Part shown: positions 31,801 to 39,336 of the stretch, piece by piece
Layout of the letters: every line of letters begins with the position of its first letter
Numbering within the stretch: position 1 is the first letter of the stretch
Origin: Cyanidium caldarium
Taxonomy: Eukaryota; Rhodophyta; Bangiophyceae; Cyanidiales; Cyanidiaceae
Length of the DNA: 64,000 bases
Reading direction: 5' to 3'
NCBI GenBank assembly: GCA_026184775.1
Contig: JANCYW010000001.1
Span: 744,001 to 808,000, forward strand
Position numbers and translations under genes: made by a program
Notes under the pieces: model-generated
What the model saw: the letters and a program-made list of their open reading frames with translations, nothing else
Databases searched by the model: none
Told to the model about the DNA's origin: nothing

Positions 31801-32019
31801 CCGCCGCCGGGGCGCACGTCGGCGGGCGCTACTGAGCAAGCGCTGGCCGAGGAGCTGTCGCGTCTGCAGGAGGAACACAACGAGCTGCTGATCTGTCTGG
31901 CGGAGATGGAGAACGAGTGCAGCGAGTACAAACAGCGGTTGGTGGAGGTGCTGCACGCGGAGGGCCAGGCGGCGGCGACATCTGCCACGGCGGCGGGCAA
32001 TGCACGACCGGTGGCCTGA
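25864..32019 (+). CDS. USO1: USO1/p115-type vesicle tethering golgin
   Basis: Tethers ER-derived vesicles to the cis-Golgi together with RAB1 and SNAREs. The N-terminal ~830 residues form the armadillo-like globular head: MNLLSRAARYIAG, FYIRYNSIDLFTTLL, VLQSPMGVTVLVDTLKDPREVIRNAGLLLLTNLAGGNSEIQKI LAFE (split pattern), VVHDCLHLVNILLEGNASNVRFFRE, and ALVRIALLMLLSAWIHDCPAALEQFL near the end of the head, all closely matching p115. Then come EAELSLLTNYKQIIREQDLKI and over 1100 residues of coiled coil. The C-terminal LSRLQEEHNELLICLAEMENE resembles the acidic C-terminal motif of p115. At 2051 residues it exceeds p115 (about 960) and yeast Uso1 (1790), so the tail is unusually long. The start was set at the ATG before NLLSRA rather than an upstream GTG. 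Only 21 bp separate its stop from the converging POL5. Confidence 0.92.
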   Translation: MNLLSRAARYIAGADVNPATRRDTNSVEVLVDRMRTATLPEDRRVCVEHLIELLRHDEVLASSSRAAGASGSRARGALLQREVGARATRILLAILEQDRSEVELVRRALELLVLLVTPLEVVRESDWLAEAGAEEPRLSSHQRDGDDAVAAGAERRATWAGGLELDEAAALAREVAAENTHRIMGWQPSEHPSRPASADPEQVGLVLDLFRETDFYIRYNSIDLFTTLLSNAPTEMQASVLQSPMGVTVLVDTLKDPREVIRNAGLLLLTNLAGGNSEIQKILAFEGVFERLFDMIDASRYETVEVSSPPSLTRGEIRRLRVDDAEPADIWGESPTDERESDEEAEASSDLLARAHADVHSRAASSGEWAETAATLLNPSAEVVVHDCLHLVNILLEGNASNVRFFRETGCIPRLNAVLDVKGMATDVSLPSGANLRTALRTVELLTAAAGEPESSTLSRQMCLHHGVSKAVMRLVAARLPDTSARRQALQSLAALATAHEATQQVIRAAVLPCAQHARVCRGDDTGGATNSTRPIRLLRHVLEAMIDESESLAVRAAAYVLLRHLLVASESGIECFLRLLTGDGAAARRQRRPSDSNGPDVQADADQDEESLRAVAHELLCAVVGWPDATDPPAVFYAASLLAQLLLKYPSREPPTVRERLLSRLQCGPTVVRVAERRDALPAGESFLMRCVRSLSRADRERGPALVRIALLMLLSAWIHDCPAALEQFLGSALHVPLVVELIKSEGSRADGALAEQVRGLAALLLAICMEEAEACATTSATPVSSAAVTSGTLVEIVKNRIGVMHFASCLEDLRASDLFVTALANVQVAPARIEERKAAGRTGLGHDVLYDVDFTAVMATVYARTQHRLVELFSAASPRRMADRPEDRDAATSHGRRSYAPRRSAAVPVGGAAIAQNHSTTLAADDDLLGGTSALQSRIQELEAELSLLTNYKQIIREQDLKISASQEEVAQLKSALAEAERRADTIVHGAESRYQAELRQLTERVTAAEARMQDAAQHNAALETELCSRERDMNALSSAVAALEAENEELRGAAASARSTEHERALPADTTRDSPISRVAALEAENARLRQEAAATAAQALEGPARSPVASPTTEEVDQLHRELAAERNRVARLSMMLGELEHAESEEEDELRSVRRERDMLLSRIRDLEEELEQLRNRNDRDDGAVLLDNSSPPQIRDAERPELDVTILETGAPLFKSGPRGADDLWATVAAADTDAPTALQEALERTRAELAEARAAQGRLEEDAYETQAALESRLFAAEEELQRLRATTTTTTASPKTEDLDGLRGQLQSAVEEAAMWRDRVSPLQAQVDAQRAELDAVHAVATASHGASAATVAPDANASVEERVRQLVSERLLLLSALRACASVAQRLSAGMRQSAAAADTAGARAASRLDALKERCEYLQEVVWQREQEAGGHIRDLTEQCQLLQARAKERQAALEQAQQQLDELTQQLMRKEEEIEGLQETVLSLEESVAGAEALQMAGDTERQRERERVCREAQAAQAEVERLREQLSRAEQEGDALRVRLSSMEADAEKWERVQERLRATEQERDALRVELEDAAGSGVELEQLRERLTAVQSERDGLQQRLAESVDEHTERQQRLQAQLSAVERERQEWQSRCSEMEREQQRLQETLQRMGDEQETAQRRSGADVAQLRAQVEMQAAELDTCRSHIEQLESQWQTDGEALTAAQARTEELEAQWHRRMADQEVATRDAVEREWEAKWRQVIDEHRRQREAYDARIALLESCAQDREETIQRMSEEHERLLSELEQEVHALQQTQQPSGWSPQDPERIAELEAQLTTERMASGDLRQQVIDARAQLQELQQMLDWCRDEVVGERDAETSAQVEALDMSHPARRILSLRQALSEAETERQAVLGQLADCRERLAAMESRAAEREQTLPSLQRQRDALLQREASGASAVEMLTDENARLSQEVSALREQLQRMQRERGSPPPGRTSAGATEQALAEELSRLQEEHNELLICLAEMENECSEYKQRLVEVLHAEGQAAATSATAAGNARPVA

Positions 32020-32040
32020 GCGTCGCTGTGCGGGTCGGTT

Positions 32041-35000
32041 TTAGGAAGGCACGGCGCCAAATTCCCGCAACAATTGATGGGCGTGGGCGCGCACATTCGG
32101 TGCCGCGTCCGGGCGCTCCAACACCAGCAGCTGCAGCACCTGGCGCAATGCATCGAGAAAGGTGGGCGGATGCGCCGGAGTGCCCACCCGGCGCCACCAC
32201 ACATGCCACGGCCGAAACGCTTTGAGCGCCGCGCGCACCGACTGCGCCCGCGGTCCGAGGTATGTAAGGGCGCACCGCAGCGCCTCCACGGCCAGCACGG
32301 CTTCGGCGTCGCTCAGGTGAGATTCGCCGGCGGTATGCGCGGCAATGCGCGCGGCGCTCGCCAGACACTCCAAACGTGTTGCCGATGCGCCGACATCGCT
32401 GCGTCCCTCGGCGTCTTCCGTGGCCGCGCGCAATAACGAGTAAACCGTCGATCGGGCCAGAGCCGCCGGATACTGACACGCCAATCCCTCCAGAAACGTC
32501 AGCACGGTACGCGCGGAGGCGCCACGTTCAGGGCGCTTCACGGCCGCCTCCAGGCGGTGCCGCGGCGGTCGACGGCGGCGGTGCGCTTCCCTCCGGAGAT
32601 ACTTCTCCAGCGCCGGCGCCAGCACTTGCTCCCGCATCATCGATGCAAAGGTGTCCGCCTCCATGGCGGCACTGCACAGCCGCGCTGCCCAGGTCACCAC
32701 GTGGGTGCACGCTCGAAAGGCCATCCCGGACGCGCCGTCGCGTATATCCTCCATCGCAGCGTCGATGACGGCTGCCAAGGCGCGCGCCGCCTCCGCATCC
32801 GACACTCGGAAAGCGCCGACGGACAGTTTGCACATCCGACCCAATGCCGCCTGCATCAGCCGATCCAGTAGGCCGTGCGCTGCACCAAACCGCTCCTGCA
32901 CGGCGGCCACGCAACGCATCAGGGCGTATGCCACGTCCACCAGCAGCGGCACCGAGGGCGGTGTCGCTGCGCTGCCGCGCGCCACCTGTTTCACAAACGT
33001 CTCCACCAAGTCCAGCACGCGATGGGCGTATTGCGCGTCATGCAGGTCGGCGTCGCGGCGCTGTTGCCGGGCGTTACGGCGCGGCCGGCCCAACCCGCCC
33101 ATACGGAATGCCTCCGCCAACCGCGCATCGTACTCCTGCAGCGTGCGCTCGTCCTCCTCGTCGGGATTGAGGTCCAGCTCCACCTCCAGATCCGGCACGA
33201 GAGAGTGGGGGCTGTTGTCGATGTCTGCCGTATCGGCCGGCGCCTCTTCATCGTCGTCGTCCGAGTGGCCAGCGTCGCTCTCTGTATCCGCATCGCGTTC
33301 TGTCTCGTCCTCCTCAGATGACTCGGAATCGTCGTCGGCGTCGCTGTCGTCTTCATTTTCGCTCGAGGACGCCTCGGCCGACGACCCTCGCTCCCCCTCT
33401 TCTTCGTCGGGCAGGGCGCCGGGCAACTGACTCAGCACGACGCTCATCGCTCGGGCGTCGACACCGCCGCCTGCACACCAGCACTCAAAGGCGCTGTGGA
33501 CCGAGCGACGCACAGCCGCCGAGGGTATCTCCAGCAGTTGCACCATGGCCACGGCCACGTCCTCGGGAGACGAGGCGTTGTCTGGGGTGTCGCCCACCGG
33601 TCCCAGCCATTTTGCCGCCAGTTTGTGCAGCGTCGACCGATCGACGCCCAGTTCAGCCGATAAGAGTTGCTTCTGACGCGCCCAACAGAGCAGAAGTAGG
33701 TCGGCGAGCAAAATGCCAGCGGTAATATGGAGCGAGTTGGCCGATGCCTCCAGTGCGGCAACCGTGTCGAGGCACGCGATGCGTTGCTCGCGGCCGTCCG
33801 ACGCGGTCGGCACCAAGTGTTTCACCACGTAATCGCGCACCAGCACCCGATACGCGCCCCCTCCAGACACCAACAGCGCCGTGAGCAGCCGCATCGCATC
33901 CCACACCGCCGCCTCATTCTCAATGCAGCCATGCAACTGCTCCAACAGAGCGCCCAGCGTGTCGGCCCATTCCGTCGACAGTGCCACCGGACGACCCTCC
34001 AGCGCAGTACATGCCATCCGCACTGCCAGACCGGTGTGTTGCTGCTCCATGACGCGGCGAACCGGCGTAAGCAAGGTGTCTGTGTCGAGCGCCGCCACGC
34101 AACGCTCCAGCAGATCGCCGCGGGCCTGTGCCACCGCCTCCAACGATGGCTCGCTCGCAGTCACAATGGTCTGCGCCCAGCGCTTCCGCGTGTTCGCGTT
34201 CGCGGCGCTCAGGCACCGCAGCAGCGCTTGCCGCGCCGCCTCCGCAGCGGTCGCCGTGGGCGGCGGCGAGCCAAACCCGGGCGCGTGTCGTCCGTGTAGC
34301 AGCAGCGTGTGCACCACCTGCGTCGCCCACACGGGGCCCAAGTCAATGTGCGGAGGTTGGGCCTGGGTCGTCAGCACTTCCAGCGCCCGGCTCAGCAACA
34401 GCGCCCCGGCGCGGCGCTTCTCCGGCACCGCACTCTGTAACAGATGCGGCGCCACCACCAGCTCCACGACGTGGCCCAGGCCATGAGGGTCGTTCTCATC
34501 GCCGCTCGCTACGCTCATCTCCACAAGCACATTCAGTGCATCGGGCACGTCGGTGCACGCTGTGGCCGTCAGCGACGCTATCGCCGGTGCCACCACCTCT
34601 TTCAGTAGTTGCGGCGCGGCCGCCGGGGCGGTCGCACCCCACAGTGCACATTCGCTCCCTCCATCGCGTACGCCAAACGCTTGCCGGCAATGCAGCGCCA
34701 CCGCCAGCGCATCGACGTCGTATGCCGACGAGTGTCCACCGGGGTGTCGCCTCTGTCGACGTTGCAAGTACCCGCGCACCAGCGCCCGGGCGGATGTGCC
34801 ATCGGCAAATGCTTGCGGCGACGGCACGGCTTTGTCGATGGAGGCGCAAGCGAGACGCCCACACGCCTCCGTTGACGTCCACTGCGGCAACTCGGCGAGC
34901 GCGCTCAGTTCGTCCAGAATCGGCCGCAGCCACGGAGCGCCGGTCTCACCGTCGATGAACGCCGTTGCTGCCCGCACTCTGGCATCCAGGATGTCCAGAC

Positions 35001-35514
35001 GTGCCGAGGCCACCTCTCGCGCATCGGCATCTGCACGCGACCAGCTGGGCGGCACGGCACCGCCCGCCTGCCAGGTGCACGGCGGGTAGTGCCGGTCGGC
35101 TTCGGCCAACACCCGTTGCGCCAGCGTGAGGCCGGGGGTGTCACGGTCCTCGATAGAGGCACCGGCTCGCAGCGCTTCGTTCAGCGCCAATGCAAAGCCG
35201 CGACGGACGGTACTCTCCGAAGATGCCAGTCCGCGCATCAGTCGCTTGATGAGGTAAGCGCGAATATCCTCCGGCGGCAGCGTTCCGCGGCTCGCCGTCG
35301 TTGGCTCGGCTATGGCTTGCGCCACTGTCTTGGCGGATCGAGTCTGTTTCTGCACGCTGTCATCGTTCAGATTTCGCAGAGCGTCTAACACTCGCGTGGT
35401 CACCGCCAGCGCCGCTCGTTCCTTGGTCACCAGCCGCTTGGCCGGCGACGACGTTGCGGTGTCCCGTCCGTCGTCCGACCTGCGCTTCGAACGGTTCTTT
35501 CTTGATTGCGTCAT
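32041..35514 (-). CDS. POL5/MYBBP1A-family nucleolar protein
   Basis: Homologue of yeast Pol5 and animal MYBBP1A, nucleolar HEAT-repeat proteins for rDNA transcription and ribosome assembly (the old name DNA polymerase phi is misleading). In 1157 residues I see a basic N terminus (TQSRKNRSKRRSDDGRD), the family motif region YLIKRLMRGLASSESTVRRGFALALNEAL near residue 90, HEAT-like helices throughout, a block of nearly 100 residues dominated by Asp, Glu and Ser near residue 720, then LVPDLEVELDLNPDEEDERTLQEYDARLAEAFR, a strongly conserved segment of this family. The frame starts at TTG; the ATG is the next codon. It converges with USO1. Confidence 0.85.
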   Translation of the reverse strand: MTQSRKNRSKRRSDDGRDTATSSPAKRLVTKERAALAVTTRVLDALRNLNDDSVQKQTRSAKTVAQAIAEPTTASRGTLPPEDIRAYLIKRLMRGLASSESTVRRGFALALNEALRAGASIEDRDTPGLTLAQRVLAEADRHYPPCTWQAGGAVPPSWSRADADAREVASARLDILDARVRAATAFIDGETGAPWLRPILDELSALAELPQWTSTEACGRLACASIDKAVPSPQAFADGTSARALVRGYLQRRQRRHPGGHSSAYDVDALAVALHCRQAFGVRDGGSECALWGATAPAAAPQLLKEVVAPAIASLTATACTDVPDALNVLVEMSVASGDENDPHGLGHVVELVVAPHLLQSAVPEKRRAGALLLSRALEVLTTQAQPPHIDLGPVWATQVVHTLLLHGRHAPGFGSPPPTATAAEAARQALLRCLSAANANTRKRWAQTIVTASEPSLEAVAQARGDLLERCVAALDTDTLLTPVRRVMEQQHTGLAVRMACTALEGRPVALSTEWADTLGALLEQLHGCIENEAAVWDAMRLLTALLVSGGGAYRVLVRDYVVKHLVPTASDGREQRIACLDTVAALEASANSLHITAGILLADLLLLCWARQKQLLSAELGVDRSTLHKLAAKWLGPVGDTPDNASSPEDVAVAMVQLLEIPSAAVRRSVHSAFECWCAGGGVDARAMSVVLSQLPGALPDEEEGERGSSAEASSSENEDDSDADDDSESSEEDETERDADTESDAGHSDDDDEEAPADTADIDNSPHSLVPDLEVELDLNPDEEDERTLQEYDARLAEAFRMGGLGRPRRNARQQRRDADLHDAQYAHRVLDLVETFVKQVARGSAATPPSVPLLVDVAYALMRCVAAVQERFGAAHGLLDRLMQAALGRMCKLSVGAFRVSDAEAARALAAVIDAAMEDIRDGASGMAFRACTHVVTWAARLCSAAMEADTFASMMREQVLAPALEKYLRREAHRRRRPPRHRLEAAVKRPERGASARTVLTFLEGLACQYPAALARSTVYSLLRAATEDAEGRSDVGASATRLECLASAARIAAHTAGESHLSDAEAVLAVEALRCALTYLGPRAQSVRAALKAFRPWHVWWRRVGTPAHPPTFLDALRQVLQLLVLERPDAAPNVRAHAHQLLREFGAVPS

Positions 35515-35671
35515 CAATGCGAGCCGTGACGATGGGAAACTGCCTTCGACACCAGGATAGACTCACTGGGCACTTTCGGACTTTTCTCGTGTTCCCCACC
35601 GGAGCAGGACGTCGTCCACTTTGTGCTAGCGACGGCGGACGCCGAGCGCGTATCGCCGCAAGGCGACGGCG

Positions 35672-37600
35672 ATGTCGGGTGCGGAACGTGCGCGTTTCCG
35701 GAGGACGACGCTGAACAGAGAGCGCTTGTTGGAGATGGAGGCAGCGCAGAGTTTACCGGAAAAGACGGACGCGTTGTCGAGGGAAAGCGACGGCGCTCAC
35801 GGCTTGTCTGACGCGGACGGCGATCTGGCTCCTAGTGGAGGTGACCAGGGAGCGCCTGCGGAAACCGGCAATCATAGTCGGGAGGAGAGCGGTACGGCAG
35901 CCGCCGCTTCCGAGGCGGACAGCGAGCGCCGTGTGAAATCCAACCTCACGTCGCAAGCGCGTGATGGCGCAAGTACTCCCGCTCCTGGGTCTGGTTGGCG
36001 AGCGCGTTTGGAGCGTTCGGCGCAGCGCGCTCTGCAGGCGGCCTTGGCGCACGTGCCGGAGCGCGCCGCCTCGTTGGCGTATCGCTTGGTGAAACGGCTG
36101 TTCCCGTCGGTGGCGGTGCGCATCCGCGCCGAACTGGCACAGCGACTGGAGGCGCTAGAGCCCCAAGTACACCCGTATCGAGACGCCGTGGAGACGTTTG
36201 CCCGACTGCCGCCCGGGGGCATCGAGGCGTCGCAGATTGTGCAGTGGATGCAGCGGCTGCAGCAGCGCGAGTCGGCCAAATGGGAGGAGGGCTACGTGAG
36301 CGGTGCGGTGTATTCCGGCGAGCGCGAGCACACACAGCTCATGTCGGAGGTGTATGCGCTGTTCAGTCAGACCAACCCGTTACACGCCGATGTGTGGCCG
36401 TCGTGCACCAAGTTCGAGGCCGAGGTGGTCAGCATGACCGCCCGCATGCTCGGTGATGTGCCGGGCGTGTGTGGCACGGTCACTTCGGGCGGCACCGAGA
36501 GCATTCTGCTGGCGTGCAAGACATATCGCGATTGGGCGCAGGCGGAGCGCGGCATCCGCCACCCCGAGATGGTCATACCGAGCACGGCACATGCGGCGTT
36601 CCACAAGGCAAGCGACTATTTTGGCATTCGTCTGCGTCTGGCCGAGGTAGATCCGCTCACCTGGCAGGTGAAGATGTCCTCGGTGCGACGACTGGTGAAT
36701 CGCCGCACGGTGCTGCTGGTGGGCTCGGCGCCGCAGTATCCGCACGGCGTCATCGATCCGATCGAGGCGTTGAGCGCGCTGGCGCAGCAGCGCGGCATCG
36801 GACTGCATGTGGACGCGTGCCTCGGCGGCTTCGTGTTGCCGTGGATTGAGCGTTTGCAGCAGCAGCAGCGCCATCGGCAGCGAACATCTCCCGAGGACGC
36901 TTTTCTGGCGCACATTCGCACGCCGCAGTTCGACTTTCGGCTTCCCGGAGTGACGTCCATGTCGGTGGACACGCACAAATACGGATACGCGCCCAAGGGC
37001 ACCAGCGTGGTGTTGTACCGCCACGGCGACTTGCGTCGTTACCAGTTTTATGTCATCACCGACTGGAGCGGAGGATTGTACTCCTCGCCGACGCTGGCCG
37101 GCAGTCGGTCGGGCGCGCTGATTGCGGCCTGCTGGGCATCGATGGTGCGCTGTGGCGAGGACGGGTATGCCGAGCGCACTGCGGCGATTTTGCGCACCGC
37201 CCATCGCATCAAGACCGGTATGGCGGAGCGCGTGCCCGAGTTGTGCATCCTGGGCAACCCGCTGTGGGTGATCGCCTTCACCGCCGCCGATCCCACCGCC
37301 CTCAACATTTACGAGGTGATGGACGCCATGGCCGCGCGAGGTTGGTCGCTGAACGGCTTGCATCGTCCACCGTGCGTTCACCTGTGTGTGACGCTGCGCC
37401 ACTGCGAACCAGGTGTGGCCGAGCGCTTCCTGCGCGACTTGCGCGCTGCCGTGGACATTGGGTTGCGGCTCCGTCGCCGCGGCGATACCGCCGAGCACGG
37501 CATGGCACCCATCTACGGACTGGGCGGCACCATTCCGGCGCGCGGCCTCGTGAGAGACTTGCTGCTCGCCTACATGGACTTGCTTTATCAGGTTTCTTAA
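35672..37600 (+). CDS. Sphingosine-1-phosphate lyase
   Basis: PLP enzyme that cleaves sphingoid base phosphates to a fatty aldehyde and phosphoethanolamine in the ER membrane, the exit step of sphingolipid breakdown. The 642-residue protein has the family signatures WEEGYVSGAVYSGEREH, FSQTNPLHADVWPSCTKFEAEVVSMTARML, GTVTSGGTESILLACKTYRDWA, VGSAPQYPHGVIDPIEAL, GLHVDACLGGFVLPWIE and SMSVDTHKYGYAPKG. The PLP Lys is K436 in DTHKYG. The N-terminal 120 residues are charged and Ser/Ala-rich and lack an obvious membrane helix, unlike animal enzymes, so membrane attachment is uncertain. It is divergent from POL5 (157 bp). Confidence 0.95.
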   Translation: MSGAERARFRRTTLNRERLLEMEAAQSLPEKTDALSRESDGAHGLSDADGDLAPSGGDQGAPAETGNHSREESGTAAAASEADSERRVKSNLTSQARDGASTPAPGSGWRARLERSAQRALQAALAHVPERAASLAYRLVKRLFPSVAVRIRAELAQRLEALEPQVHPYRDAVETFARLPPGGIEASQIVQWMQRLQQRESAKWEEGYVSGAVYSGEREHTQLMSEVYALFSQTNPLHADVWPSCTKFEAEVVSMTARMLGDVPGVCGTVTSGGTESILLACKTYRDWAQAERGIRHPEMVIPSTAHAAFHKASDYFGIRLRLAEVDPLTWQVKMSSVRRLVNRRTVLLVGSAPQYPHGVIDPIEALSALAQQRGIGLHVDACLGGFVLPWIERLQQQQRHRQRTSPEDAFLAHIRTPQFDFRLPGVTSMSVDTHKYGYAPKGTSVVLYRHGDLRRYQFYVITDWSGGLYSSPTLAGSRSGALIAACWASMVRCGEDGYAERTAAILRTAHRIKTGMAERVPELCILGNPLWVIAFTAADPTALNIYEVMDAMAARGWSLNGLHRPPCVHLCVTLRHCEPGVAERFLRDLRAAVDIGLRLRRRGDTAEHGMAPIYGLGGTIPARGLVRDLLLAYMDLLYQVS

Positions 37601-37720
37601 AAGAAGGATACAGGGCGAAAGAGTGGTGGCGAAGACACAACCCGGACAAGGCCGTGGCGAGCGCCGGCCAATGGAACCAGGTGTCAGGCCTTCGCCCCGG
37701 GTCTGATTCCAAGGTGATTT

Positions 37721-38284
37721 TCAGGCCACCGACTGGACCGCTCGAGGCGATCCTAGGGTACTGCGACCAAAGGCGGTCGCCCTGTTGCTGCTGCGGGGAA
37801 AACGTCGCGCTCTCACCTGCGCGTCGTGTTCCTCTGCGGTGCCGACACGCTCCCAAGCGTCCAGCCACTGCGCCAGGGCGCCCACCGATGCCGGCCACGG
37901 TTTGGAAGCGTACCGCCGCACGGTGTCGCCGGCCGCCTGCTGCACCCGCTGTCGTGTGTCCTCGGCGGCGCGATCAATATCCGTCTCGTATCGCGTCAGG
38001 TATTGTTGCACGTACGCCTGATACAGCACGGTGGCGCCGCGGGTGTGGGGCAGCACCAACCACAACAGGAACGCCACCTTGGCCTCGTGGTAGAACGGGA
38101 AGCCCGACGCCACCCAGTCGCCCACCGCCTCGGCCACACTGAACCCCGCGTGTACCACCCAGTACATGAGCCACTGCTTGATCTCCGCCGTCTCACTTCG
38201 CTTCAGCGCCTTGTACGTGGCGTAAGCGGGGTACAAGTAACCGAACAGCGTGCACAGCGCCGTGGAGAGGAACGCGCCCAACAT
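37721..38284 (-). CDS. HVA22/REEP/TB2 family membrane-shaping protein
   Basis: A 187-residue protein of the DP1/Yop1/HVA22 family, which form hairpins that curve ER tubules. The conserved core starts at residue 1: MLGAFLSTALCTLFGYLYPAYATYKALKR, then EIKQWLMYWVVHAGFSVAEAVGDWV, FPFYHEAKVAFLLWLVLPHTRGATVLYQAYVQQYL. These cover the TB2/DP1 domain with its paired hydrophobic hairpins. A charged C-terminal tail of about 70 residues follows, rich in Arg near the end. The frame extends upstream to another ATG (38515), but those 77 residues are unrelated to the family and lie before the natural start. It is divergent from the glutaredoxin gene. Confidence 0.9.
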   Translation of the reverse strand: MLGAFLSTALCTLFGYLYPAYATYKALKRSETAEIKQWLMYWVVHAGFSVAEAVGDWVASGFPFYHEAKVAFLLWLVLPHTRGATVLYQAYVQQYLTRYETDIDRAAEDTRQRVQQAAGDTVRRYASKPWPASVGALAQWLDAWERVGTAEEHDAQVRARRFPRSSNRATAFGRSTLGSPRAVQSVA

Positions 38285-38613
38285 GAGTGTGCGAGTAGAG
38301 GCGGGACTGCGTGCTGACCCCTCCGGGGAGAAGGGTGCGAAGGTAAGAGGATGTTGTCTCGCGCAGTGATTCGGGTGGTCCCGTCCGGCCACCGCTCCGC
38401 TAAACTCCTGGCTTGTGGAGGTCGGCAAGGCGTGTGCCCACACCACGAGGCCGCCGCTGCCGTAAAAAGTGGCGCGCGCGCGCGCGCCCCCAAACGGCTC
38501 TCCCGCACACGGCATCGCGCGTCAGCAGCCGGCCATTCGCTACGCACCGCGCGCCTCGCTGTGGACCCCTCTGGACGCCGCAACGTGCGCTCGACGTCGG
38601 GTGGCAAGTCGCC
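38285..38613. promoter_or_regulatory. Divergent intergenic region, HVA22 / glutaredoxin
   Basis: These 329 bp separate divergent ATGs. They include a 16-bp alternating GC run (38472-38487) and, on the + strand, AGGTAAGA at 38340-38347 followed by GCTAAAC near 38398. No TATA box or RNA gene was recognised. Confidence 0.4.
38472..38487. repeat. (GC)8 dinucleotide run
   Basis: Sixteen bases of strictly alternating G and C in the divergent HVA22/glutaredoxin promoter. Alternating GC can adopt Z-DNA under negative supercoiling, and lengths may vary between strains. Function is not implied. Confidence 0.7.
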
Positions 38614-39177
38614 ATGTCCACGGCGTTTCACTTCCCTTCGGGCGTGCCGGCCGCCCTACTGTATAACCGAGGATGTCAGGCGGTGGCTCGTTATAGTGCT
38701 TTGGGTGGCGAGGCGCCGCGGTTCGCCTCGGCGTGGAGTGGATTCCAGAGCGGCCCTCGGGAGGCGCTGAGTCGAGTGGCCGCTCCCCATTCGCTGTCAC
38801 CTATGGGCGGCTTGCTGAGCAAGCCGGGGGCGCGATCGCTGCAGTCGTCGGCGACGCCGTCGGCGTTGGAGAGGGAGGTGCGGGATACGATCGCCTCCAA
38901 CCCGGTGGTGGTCTATTCGAAGAGCTGGTGCGGATTCAGTCACCAGGTGAAGGCGCTGTTCCGGGAACTGAAAGTGCCGGCCAAAGTGATCGAGCTGGAC
39001 GAATTGGGCGCCGACGGCGATGCCATGCAGACGGCGCTGCACCAGATGACCGGGCAGCGGACGGTGCCCAATGTGTTTATCGGCGGCCGGCACGTCGGCG
39101 GCTGCATGGAGACGCTGGAGGAGTACGACAGCGGCACGTTGCAAAAGCGCCTGCAGGTGGCGCTGGAAGGGAAGTGA
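38614..39177 (+). CDS. Glutaredoxin, class I fold with CGFS active site, probably plastid-targeted
   Basis: A 187-residue glutaredoxin with a leader of about 80 residues. The domain runs from about 85: NPVVVYSKSWCGFSHQVKALF with active site C106-G-F-S109, the cis-Pro motif TVPNVFIGGRHVGG (150-163), and the GGC site at 162-164. The flanking sequence (YSKSWC, TGQRTVPNVFI, GGCMETLEEYDSGTL) is that of class I glutaredoxins and most like the plant chloroplast GRXC5/GRXS12 (WCSYC/WCSYS), yet the four active-site residues are CGFS, the hallmark of class II monothiol glutaredoxins in Fe-S metabolism. The leader starts MSTAFHFPSG, with an early Phe as in red-lineage plastid leaders. Met64 (MGGLLSKPGARS) is an alternative start. 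Confidence 0.88.
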   Translation: MSTAFHFPSGVPAALLYNRGCQAVARYSALGGEAPRFASAWSGFQSGPREALSRVAAPHSLSPMGGLLSKPGARSLQSSATPSALEREVRDTIASNPVVVYSKSWCGFSHQVKALFRELKVPAKVIELDELGADGDAMQTALHQMTGQRTVPNVFIGGRHVGGCMETLEEYDSGTLQKRLQVALEGK

Positions 39178-39336
39178 AGCGAGGCGCAGTGCATTGGGTG
39201 TGATGCGCTCGCCGTTGCGTGTTGTCAGGAATGGGACAACGCGAATGCACGCCCAGTATACGCACCGCGGAATGATCTTCGACGTGGCGGACTGCGTCCA
39301 CTCGGTCCGTGGCCGCCGCATGCATCTTCGGTTCTC

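Noticed and set aside
38340-38430. GTAAGA with GCTAAAC downstream, a candidate leader intron of the glutaredoxin gene
   Set aside because: The interval is under 90 bp, the acceptor AG is not preceded by pyrimidines, and neither site matches consensus well.
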